Source of the DNA: Arthrobacter stackebrandtii
GTDB lineage: Bacteria > Actinomycetota > Actinomycetes > Actinomycetales > Micrococcaceae
Length of the DNA: 64,000 bases
Direction of reading: 5' to 3'
Assembly (NCBI RefSeq): GCF_017876675.1
Contig: NZ_JAGIOI010000001.1
Location: 3,906,001 to 3,970,000, forward strand
Position 1 is the stretch's first letter; the number at the start of each line of letters is the position of its first letter. Made by a program: the position numbers and the translations under genes. The notes under the pieces were generated by a model. That model saw nothing but the letters and a program-made list of their open reading frames with translations, made no database searches and had not been told where the DNA came from. Below, piece after piece: positions 57,410-64,000 of this stretch.

Positions 57410-57964
57410 ATGACTTTCCTGATTCTGGCCGCCCTGGCCACTGGCACGGCAGCCGCCACCGTCTGGCTCGCCGAAACGCGCCCGGCCCGGGAAAACGACC
57501 CCGACTCCGCCTTTTGGTACGCCTTCGCCGGCTTGTGCGTGCTGGCCCCGATCATCCTGGCGCCCGCCTTTACGAGCAACGCCGCGTCGCTGACGCTGCT
57601 GTTCCTCTCGGGGGTGGCCGCCATTGCCACCCACCTTGCGCTGCGCCGCCGCCGCGGGATGGCCGCTGAGGCCGCCCGGCAGGGTTTGCTGCAGGCCGCC
57701 CTCACGGCCGCCGCAACACAGCACCAGGCGACGCTCGACCATTGGGCCTGCTACGTGCTGGACCCGGAAACAGCGAGCAGGCTCCCTGCCATGACCAACA
57801 TCAACCGGCCCGAAACCGCTTCACTGGTCCGCCTGCTGACCGCCACCGAGGAGCTTTCGCCGGCCCCTCCCCTGACGCACGACGGCGTTGCCGCCTACCA
57901 GCATTCCGTCACCGAGCTGGGGCGCGCCCTGGCAACGGCGGAAGATGCGGCGGCCAGACACTGA
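57410..57964 (+). CDS. Two-helix membrane protein, unknown function
   Basis: A 184-residue protein with two or three membrane helices in the first 80 residues (LILAALATGTAAATVWLA, LCVLAPIILAPAF, LTLLFLSGVAAIATHLAL) and a soluble helical tail. No known family recognised. ATG 57410 follows GGGAGG. It is convergent with the universal stress protein gene, 39 bases apart. Confidence 0.65.
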   Translation: MTFLILAALATGTAAATVWLAETRPARENDPDSAFWYAFAGLCVLAPIILAPAFTSNAASLTLLFLSGVAAIATHLALRRRRGMAAEAARQGLLQAALTAAATQHQATLDHWACYVLDPETASRLPAMTNINRPETASLVRLLTATEELSPAPPLTHDGVAAYQHSVTELGRALATAEDAAARH

Positions 57965-58003
57965 CGGTGGGCCGGCGACCTACGGGGACCGGGCCAGTCC
58001 GCA

Positions 58004-58432
58004 CTACTGGACGACGAGTACGGGGACCGGCGACTGGTTGACCACCGCGGCGCTGACGGAGCCAAGCAGCAGGCCCATGATGCCGCCGTGTCCGCGGCGT
58101 CCCACGACCAGCATGCGGGCTCCTTCGGCCGCCGACGACAGGGCCGAGGCGGGAAGGCCCTGGATGAGCCGGGCCGACACGGAGGCGGGGACGTCCTCGC
58201 CAAATGCCTGGAACAGCGCGTCCTGCAGCACCTTGCCGGCGGCCTCTTCGAAGCTGCCGATGCCGACCGCTGCATAGCTGGCGATCTTGGTGGGCTTCTC
58301 CCAGACCGCCACGGCATCGACGGTGCCGCCCATCTCGGAGGCCAGGCGCGCGCCTTCCTTCAGCGCGTTGACCGACGCGGCGGAACCGTCCACGCCAACG
58401 ACAATGCGAACACCTGATGCAGCTTCAGACAC
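58004..58432 (-). CDS. Universal stress protein (UspA family)
   Basis: A 142-residue single USP domain. IVVGVDGS starts the first strand and the ATP-binding loop appears as VVGRRGHGGIMGLLLGSVS (the G-x2-G-x9-GS pattern), so it probably binds ATP. It accumulates under stress in many bacteria; its direct role is unclear. I chose GTG 58432 because AAGGAG lies seven bases upstream; a longer frame to 58453 exists. Confidence 0.88.
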   Translation of the reverse strand: MSEAASGVRIVVGVDGSAASVNALKEGARLASEMGGTVDAVAVWEKPTKIASYAAVGIGSFEEAAGKVLQDALFQAFGEDVPASVSARLIQGLPASALSSAAEGARMLVVGRRGHGGIMGLLLGSVSAAVVNQSPVPVLVVQ

Positions 58433-58525
58433 GAGACACTCCTTCGTCACCACGGGCCTTTCCCGTTGCCCTCCATTCTCCCGTACAAAACCGAAAGAAC
58501 GAACTTGGCCGGGGCCGCTGCCATG

Positions 58526-60919
58526 TCAGTTGCCGGGCTGCACCGGCTGCTCCGTTGGTGCGGGCTGGTCCTTCTTGACCTGGCCCGGCGGTTCCGCGGC
58601 AGGGGTGGGTTCGGGCTGGACCGGCGCGGCGGGCTCCTGTGTTGCTTCAGGTTCCTGCGTGGCCTGTGGCTCCGGCTGTGCCGGGGCCTGCGTCTGCTGC
58701 GGCTGGACCGGCTCGACCGGGGGCACATAGTCGCCGGGCTTGGGGTCGTTGACACCCACCACCAACGGGGCTGTCGGGGCCAGCATGGATGCCGGCGGCT
58801 GCGCAAACGGCACCGCCGCGTAGGCGGGGTTGTTGCCGGCCTCATTGTTGACGGCGGCCCACATCGAGCCGGCGAGGTCGGCGCCGTCAACGCCGTAGTA
58901 ATACTTCCCGTTGATGATGATGTCCTGGTTTGCCCACTTGTCGCCGGTGCCCTGGTAGCTGCCGAACCAGGCAGCCGTGGCGATGCCGCTCGTGCCACCC
59001 ACCGTCCAGGTGTCGGTATTGCCGTCGGTGGTGCCGGTCTTGGCGAAGGCATTGGACTTGTCGTTGAGCGGGATGTACCAGCCGGAGCCCTTGGTCAGCA
59101 CGTTCTGGAGGGTGTACGTTACGCCGGCGGCCACTTCCTCGGTCATGGTCCGCTGGCAGTCGGCCCCGGGCACCTGGTATGACTTGCCAGAGGAATCAAC
59201 AATGGATTCCAGCGCGATCGGGTTGCAGCGGACACCCCCGCTGGCAAAGGTGGCCATGGCTGTTGCCATGTCGATGGGCGCCACGTTCTGCGTGCCGATC
59301 AGGTTCGCGATGCTGGAAAGGTCGTACGGCTGGTTGCTCTTGCCGTCCTTCACGCCGGCCGCTGTCGCCATCTTCTGGATGTTGCAGAGGTCCAGGTCCG
59401 CCGCGGTCTGGAATGTGACGGTGTTGATGGAGCGGTAGAGGCCTTCTTCAGCCGTCATCGGGTAGTAGTGGTTGGGGTCGTCGTTGGGCAGCAGGAAGCT
59501 GCCGGACACGGCGGGGTCGTAGACGCCCGTGGTGGTCCCGCAGCTGTTCTTCCAGTTTAAACCTGCGGGATAAAGCCGTACCGCACCATTGATCGAGGTC
59601 ATCATGGAGTGGCCGCTGTTGAGCCATTCGGCATACACAAACGGCTTGAACGTGGACCCGATTGGGAAGCCGCCTGCGCCGTGCAGGGCCTCCCCGTTGG
59701 TGTCATTGACGGGCAGGGCAAAGTTTCCCATGTAGTTGCCCGGTGCCTCGGCAGGATCGTAGACGGTGTTCTGCGCCATGGCCAGCACCTTGCCGGTGTT
59801 GGGCTGGACGCTGACGACGGCGGCGCCGCGCTGGAGCGGGTCGGTGGGGGCCATGGTGGCGGTCGCCTGCTCCTGGGCCACCTTCTGCAGGGCGGGGTCC
59901 AGTGTGGTCTTGATGGTCAGGCCGCCCTGGAACAGGAGCTTGGCGCGTTCCTCAGCGGTCGCCCCGAAGGCGGGATCGTTGAGGATCAGCTGCTGGACGT
60001 AATCGCAGAAATACGGTGCCGAGGCGGCGGCCGCGCACCCCTGGGGGGTCTGCGTCAGGTGCAGTTCCAGGGGAGCTGCCACTGCAGCGTCGTGGTCGGC
60101 CTTGCTGATCAACTTTTGCACCAGCATCCGATCCAGCACGTCGTTGCGCCGTTCCACTACCTTGTCCGGGGCGGTGATGGGATCGTAGTAGCCCGGGCGG
60201 TTGACCACGCCCGCCAGGGCTGCGGCCTGGGGCAGTGTCAGGTCCTTGGCAGTGGTGCCAAAGTACAGTTTCGCAGCAGATTCAATGCCGTAGGCACCGT
60301 TGCCGAAGTAAATGATGTTGAGGTAGCCGGCCAGAATGTCGTCCTTGGACATCTTCTTCTCCAGGCCGATCGACATCTGGATTTCCTTGACCTTGTCGGC
60401 CATGGTCTTTTCCAGCCCCAGCTTGGCCTCGTCGGCCTTGCCGTTGGCCACGAGCTGCTCGATGAGCATGTTGTTCACATACTGCTGGGTGATGGTGGAG
60501 GCGCCCTGGCGGCTGCCTTTCAGGGTGGCCAGGGCCGCGCGGATGATGCCCTTGGCATCCACTCCGCCGTGTTCGTAAAAGCGTGCATCCTCAACCGCCA
60601 CAACGCCGTCGCGGATGAACTTGGACATGTCCTCCAGCTTCACGACCTGGCGGTCCTGGGCATACAGGGTGGCAATGGTGGAGCCGTCCGCCGCGAGGAC
60701 GGTGCTGGTTTGCGCGGGGGCGCTGAAGTCCAGTCCCTCGGGGACCACGGAGAGGAACTTGTCGGCGCCGCTGACGGCCGCCGTCGCTGCGATGCCCAGC
60801 GGTGCCATGAGGGCCGCAATGAGCACCCCGGCGATGCCGCACACCATGAGCAGGCGCAGCCAACTGCTTGACGTGGCGCCAAGACCCAGTTCACCTTTTC
60901 GCGTTCTTGCCTTGGCCAT
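58526..60919 (-). CDS. Class A penicillin-binding protein (transglycosylase-transpeptidase)
   Basis: A 797-residue bifunctional peptidoglycan synthase. A membrane anchor lies at about residues 20-43. The GT51 domain has catalytic Glu110 in EDARFYEHGG and ASTITQQYVNN. The transpeptidase domain has S422TFK (acylated Ser), SIN in YRSINTVTF and K627TGT. The C-terminal tail is Pro/Glu/Gln-rich and low complexity. It resembles PonA proteins of actinobacteria. The promoter should lie in the 320-base gap upstream. Confidence 0.94.
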   Translation of the reverse strand: MAKARTRKGELGLGATSSSWLRLLMVCGIAGVLIAALMAPLGIAATAAVSGADKFLSVVPEGLDFSAPAQTSTVLAADGSTIATLYAQDRQVVKLEDMSKFIRDGVVAVEDARFYEHGGVDAKGIIRAALATLKGSRQGASTITQQYVNNMLIEQLVANGKADEAKLGLEKTMADKVKEIQMSIGLEKKMSKDDILAGYLNIIYFGNGAYGIESAAKLYFGTTAKDLTLPQAAALAGVVNRPGYYDPITAPDKVVERRNDVLDRMLVQKLISKADHDAAVAAPLELHLTQTPQGCAAAASAPYFCDYVQQLILNDPAFGATAEERAKLLFQGGLTIKTTLDPALQKVAQEQATATMAPTDPLQRGAAVVSVQPNTGKVLAMAQNTVYDPAEAPGNYMGNFALPVNDTNGEALHGAGGFPIGSTFKPFVYAEWLNSGHSMMTSINGAVRLYPAGLNWKNSCGTTTGVYDPAVSGSFLLPNDDPNHYYPMTAEEGLYRSINTVTFQTAADLDLCNIQKMATAAGVKDGKSNQPYDLSSIANLIGTQNVAPIDMATAMATFASGGVRCNPIALESIVDSSGKSYQVPGADCQRTMTEEVAAGVTYTLQNVLTKGSGWYIPLNDKSNAFAKTGTTDGNTDTWTVGGTSGIATAAWFGSYQGTGDKWANQDIIINGKYYYGVDGADLAGSMWAAVNNEAGNNPAYAAVPFAQPPASMLAPTAPLVVGVNDPKPGDYVPPVEPVQPQQTQAPAQPEPQATQEPEATQEPAAPVQPEPTPAAEPPGQVKKDQPAPTEQPVQPGN

Positions 60920-61239
60920 CGCCCAACTTCCCCTCGGTGTTCGTCCTGTCCAACGCGGTCTTGTCCAACGCCGTCATGCCACGTGCCGCCGCCATGCAGG
61001 CATGGCAGGGCACTTCGCCAGTCTCCTCCCGTTAGATGGGTATTTGCTGAAAACCAGCTGAACAATTTGTGGCCGGGGCGCTGTGGCACCGGCTCCACGG
61101 GGCGTGTGGGAACCGCGTGCTAGCTTGGAAATGGGCCGGCCTGCACCTTGTGTGCCGGGTTCTCCGTGGCCTGCCCGAGGAACGCGCCGGCCCGTGCCGG
61201 AGCGGAACAGTCCGTCCATTGAGTGAAAGCCGCAGGTCC
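60920..61239. other. 320-bp gap between the divergent PBP and YggS-like genes
   Basis: No supported gene. It must carry the promoters of both neighbours, but I see no clear -35/-10 pair, terminator or repeat in it. Confidence 0.4.
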
Positions 61240-62004
61240 ATGACAGCCCAGCCCCAGTACCGGACAGCCTCCACCGTGGAGGACTTTCGGGTGCACCTCG
61301 CGGAGGTGCACGGCAGGATAGCCGCAGCCGCCTCACGGGCCGGGCGCGACCCCGGAACCGTCACGCTGCTGCCTGTCAGCAAGACGGTGGATTCCGACCG
61401 GCTGCGGCTGGCCGTCGCCGCCGGCTGCACCGACCTGGGCGAGAACAAGGTGCAGGAGGCCCTGCGAAAAAGCGGGGAGCTGGCAGACCTTCCGGAGCTG
61501 CACTGGCATGTGATCGGCCACCTGCAGAGCAACAAGGCCAAGTTTGTGGCGCGCTTCGCCCACGGGTTCCAGGCCCTGGACCGGCTGTCCCTGGCGAAGA
61601 CCCTCAACAACCGGCTCGAGGCGGAAGGCCGCACCCTCGATGTCATGGTGCAAGTGAACACATCCGGCGAGGACAGCAAGTTCGGCCTGCCGCCGGCGGA
61701 GGTGGCGGCCTTCATGCAGGAACTGCCCGCCTTCGATCGGCTGCGCGTCGTGGGGCTCATGACCCTGGCCGTCAACAGCCCTGATGAACAGCGGGTGCGC
61801 GCTTGTTTCAAGACCCTCCACGCACTCAGGGGGCAATTGCAGCAGGAGGCGCCGTCCGGCGTCGAACTCGGGGAATTGTCCATGGGCATGTCCGGCGACT
61901 TTGAGCTGGCCGTGGAGGAGGGTGCCACGGTGGTGCGCGTGGGGCAGGCCATTTTTGGGGCGCGGGCACTGCCGGACAGCTACTACTGGCCCACAGGCGG
62001 CTGA
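61240..62004 (+). CDS. YggS/PROSC-family pyridoxal-phosphate homeostasis protein
   Basis: A 254-residue PLP-binding (alpha/beta)8-barrel protein. The PLP Lys is in LLPVSKTVDSDRL, followed by LGENKVQEA, HWHVIGHLQSNKAK and LSMGMSGDFELAVEEGATVVRVG. It has no known catalytic reaction and helps balance free PLP and amino-acid pools. The ATG at 61240 has only a weak AGG site; the longer upstream frame shows no family match. Confidence 0.88.
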   Translation: MTAQPQYRTASTVEDFRVHLAEVHGRIAAAASRAGRDPGTVTLLPVSKTVDSDRLRLAVAAGCTDLGENKVQEALRKSGELADLPELHWHVIGHLQSNKAKFVARFAHGFQALDRLSLAKTLNNRLEAEGRTLDVMVQVNTSGEDSKFGLPPAEVAAFMQELPAFDRLRVVGLMTLAVNSPDEQRVRACFKTLHALRGQLQQEAPSGVELGELSMGMSGDFELAVEEGATVVRVGQAIFGARALPDSYYWPTGG

Positions 62005-62070
62005 GGAAACATGGCCGCCGTTTCGCCGGCAATGGCGGCGCGGCGGGCGCAGGAGTCGTATGCTCGTGGC

Positions 62071-62691
62071 ATGGCTAAATTCTTCGACGTCCATCCACAC
62101 GATCCGCAGCCACGTTCAGTGGGCCAGATCGTGGACATCCTCAAGTCCGGCGGGCTGATCGCCTACCCCACGGACTCCTGCTACGCGCTTGGTGCGCAGC
62201 TGGGAAACCGGGAGGCGCTGGACCGGATCCGCCAGATCCGCCGGCTGGACAGCAAGCACCACTTCACGCTGGTGTGCAAGGACTTTGCACAGCTGGGGCA
62301 GTTCGTCATGGTGGACAATGACATCTTCCGGGCCATCAAGGCCGTCACGCCCGGGCCGTACACCTTCATCCTTCCCGCCACCAAGGAGGTGCCCAAGCGG
62401 CTGGCACACCCGAAGAAGAAGACCGTGGGCGTGCGCATCCCGGACAGCCGGCTGATCCACGACATCCTCGAGGAGCTGGGCGAGCCCATGCTCTCCAGCA
62501 CCCTGCTGCTGCCGGACGAGGAGGAGCCGCTGACCCAGGGCTGGGAGATCAAGGAGACGCTGGACCACGTGGTTGATGCTGTGATCGAATCCGGCGACGT
62601 CGGCTCCGAACCCACCACCGTGGTGGATTATTCCAGCGGTTATGCCGAAGTGGTCCGCCGCGGCATGGGAGACCCCAGCCGCTTCGAATAG
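62071..62691 (+). CDS. YciO/YrdC/Sua5-family protein (threonylcarbamoyl-AMP synthase fold)
   Basis: A 206-residue protein with the YrdC fold: GGLIAYPTDSCYALG, TLVCKDFAQL and VGVRIPDSRLIHDIL. The short length and lack of a Sua5 C-terminal domain fit the YciO subgroup, whose role in t6A tRNA modification is less certain than that of YrdC. The ATG at 62071 lies six bases after TATGCT (62059-62064) with no ribosome site, so it is probably leaderless. Confidence 0.85.
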   Translation: MAKFFDVHPHDPQPRSVGQIVDILKSGGLIAYPTDSCYALGAQLGNREALDRIRQIRRLDSKHHFTLVCKDFAQLGQFVMVDNDIFRAIKAVTPGPYTFILPATKEVPKRLAHPKKKTVGVRIPDSRLIHDILEELGEPMLSSTLLLPDEEEPLTQGWEIKETLDHVVDAVIESGDVGSEPTTVVDYSSGYAEVVRRGMGDPSRFE

Positions 62692-62760
62692 GCACGTCAT
62701 GGCTTTTCACCGCGGCCTGGCACAAGCGGGCCGCACCAACTGGAGACAAGGGAGTTTCAC

Positions 62761-63321
62761 ATGGCAACGAAGAGAACCGCCCACACCGGATACACGGTCC
62801 CAGGCCTGTCGCTGCAGGACGGGCACAAGGTTGCGGAGCTGCTGCAGTCGCGGCTTCACGCACTCAACGACCTGGCGCTCACGCTCAAGCACGCGCACTG
62901 GAACGTGGTGGGCCGCGACTTCATCAGCGTCCACGAGATGCTGGATCCGCAGATCGAGCTGGTCCGGGCCATGGTGGATGAAACGGCCGAACGCATCGCC
63001 ACCCTGGGTGTCTCCCCCAACGGCCTGCCCGGCGCGCTGGTCGCGGCGCGGACCTGGGACGACTACTCCATCGGCCGCGCCCACACCTCGGCGCACCTGG
63101 CCGCACTCGATGTGGTCTACACCGGTTTCCTCTCCAGCCACCGCAAGACACTGGCCTCGGTGGGCGAGCTCGATCCGATCACCGAGGACATGGTCATCAA
63201 CCAGTGCGCGCAGCTGGAATTGTTCCAGTGGTTCATGCGCGCCCACCTGGAGGACGACGCCGGCGACCTCGCCAATGCGGGCGCAAAGACCGAGCGTTCG
63301 GCCGCCAACAAGGCCAAATGA
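62761..63321 (+). CDS. dps: Dps-type DNA-binding ferritin
   Basis: A 186-residue Dps/ferritin-like protein. The intersubunit ferroxidase ligands are His in KHAHWNVVG and Asp/Glu in MVDETAERI. The Lys-rich N-terminus (ATKRTAH) and the Lys-rich C-terminal tail (KTERSAANKAK) could bind DNA. Dodecamers store iron and shield DNA from peroxide. ATG 62761 follows AAGGGAG. The stop overlaps the following SDR gene start by four bases. Confidence 0.92.
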   Translation: MATKRTAHTGYTVPGLSLQDGHKVAELLQSRLHALNDLALTLKHAHWNVVGRDFISVHEMLDPQIELVRAMVDETAERIATLGVSPNGLPGALVAARTWDDYSIGRAHTSAHLAALDVVYTGFLSSHRKTLASVGELDPITEDMVINQCAQLELFQWFMRAHLEDDAGDLANAGAKTERSAANKAK

Positions 63322-64000
63322 GCACCGCGCCGGGCTGTCCGTCGGCGCGCGTGGGCGCATACCCCCGGACGGCGATCGTGACCGGTGCCGACCGCGGGAT
63401 CGGCCAGGCATCCGCCCTGGCACTGGCCCGCGACGGCTTCGACGTTGGCTTCACCTGGCATGACACGGAGGCCGGCGCGCTGGAGACCGCCGCCGCCATC
63501 GAAGCACTGGGCCGCCGGGCGTTCTTCATGTGGCTCGACACCTCGGAACTGCCCACGTGCGGCCCTGCCGTGGAATCGCTGGCGGGCCAGCTGGGTTCGC
63601 TGGGCGTGTTTGTCAACAACGTGGGGGTCGGCCTCACCAAAGCCGTCATCGACACGCAGTACGCCGAATGGCAGCGCATCCTGGACACCAACCTCAACGG
63701 CGCATTCCTGTGCCTGCAGGCTGCGGCCAGATCTATGGTGGCCGGCGGTGTGGGCGGGCGGATTGTGGTGGTCACCAGCATCCACGCCAAGCAGCCGCGC
63801 TTCGGCTATGGCGCGTACTGTGCCTCCAAGTTCGGGTTGGACGGACTGGTCAAGACCCTGGCCGTGGAGCTGTCCGGGCACGGCATCACCGTCAACGCGG
63901 TTGCGCCCGGCGAGATCGCCACGCACCTGCCGGCAGCGGAGACCCGCCACCCGCACGACATCCCCCGCCCCGGCATTCCGCTGGGACACGCAGGCACGGC
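63318..64000 (+). CDS. Short-chain dehydrogenase/reductase, 3'-truncated by window edge
   Basis: At least 227 residues, running off the right edge. The Rossmann cofactor motif is TGADRGIGQAS, followed by NNVGVG, the catalytic Ser in VTSIHAKQP, the YxxxK pair in YGAYCASKFG and TVNAVAPGEI. This is a classical SDR; the Arg/Asp pattern does not settle NADP versus NAD. The ATG overlaps the dps stop as ATGA, so it is probably co-translated with dps. Substrate unknown. Confidence 0.88.
   Translation, partial: MSTAPGCPSARVGAYPRTAIVTGADRGIGQASALALARDGFDVGFTWHDTEAGALETAAAIEALGRRAFFMWLDTSELPTCGPAVESLAGQLGSLGVFVNNVGVGLTKAVIDTQYAEWQRILDTNLNGAFLCLQAAARSMVAGGVGGRIVVVTSIHAKQPRFGYGAYCASKFGLDGLVKTLAVELSGHGITVNAVAPGEIATHLPAAETRHPHDIPRPGIPLGHAGT

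Overview
The window is about 64 kb of high-GC chromosomal DNA from an actinobacterium, most likely Arthrobacter or a close relative in the Micrococcaceae. The evidence is a complete Pup-proteasome system, the mycothiol ligase MshC, the RNA polymerase activator RbpA, a HelY-type helicase and a PafB-PafC gene fused into one reading frame. There is no rRNA, no intact transposon and no CRISPR array. The genus is an inference from gene content and gene style.

Layout. Bases 1-8.8 kb hold housekeeping and metabolic genes: a partial MaoC hydratase, a membrane alpha/beta hydrolase, a DUF2786 protein, tRNA-Leu(GAG) with a strong terminator, an M20 peptidase, an acyl-CoA dehydrogenase, an aldo/keto reductase and UppP. 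From 8.8 to 16 kb come MshC, a PAC2 protein, a HAD phosphatase, a site-2 protease and TrmI. From 14.3 to 25.6 kb lies the Pup-proteasome cluster: arc/mpa, dop, a lipoprotein, pup, prcB, prcA, pafA, two FKBP isomerases and pafBC. Pup ends in GGQ, so Dop must deamidate it before PafA attaches it to targets; ARC unfolds the tagged proteins into the PrcBA chamber. The next genes are tatA, tatC, helY and an amidohydrolase. A 416-base gap then carries a promoter and a long terminator-like inverted repeat before a dolichol-phosphate-mannose synthase homologue. From 33 to 43 kb are rbpA (with a SigR/SigH-type promoter), an SPFH/NfeD pair, a divergent MocR regulator and yczE pair, an RlmA-like methyltransferase, peptide deformylase and aconitase.

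The segment from 44.3 to 53.2 kb looks like an accessory region. It contains an HTH/zeta-toxin pair, a short UvrA-like ATPase, an orphan Phd/YefM antitoxin behind five GTGTACAC-type sites, a truncated Fic gene, an internally deleted TnsA-like gene and an intact Fic gene behind a palindrome. After RraA comes a small ECF sigma regulon (54.6-57 kb). The motif TGAACC-N16-CGT occurs before a membrane protein gene, the sigma/anti-sigma operon and a lipoprotein gene. The window ends with a universal stress protein, a class A penicillin-binding protein, a YggS-like PLP protein, a YciO/Sua5 protein, Dps and a partial SDR.

Many genes across the window have a TANNNT -10 element six or seven bases before the start codon and no Shine-Dalgarno sequence, which predicts leaderless mRNAs. 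I used this to choose several starts.
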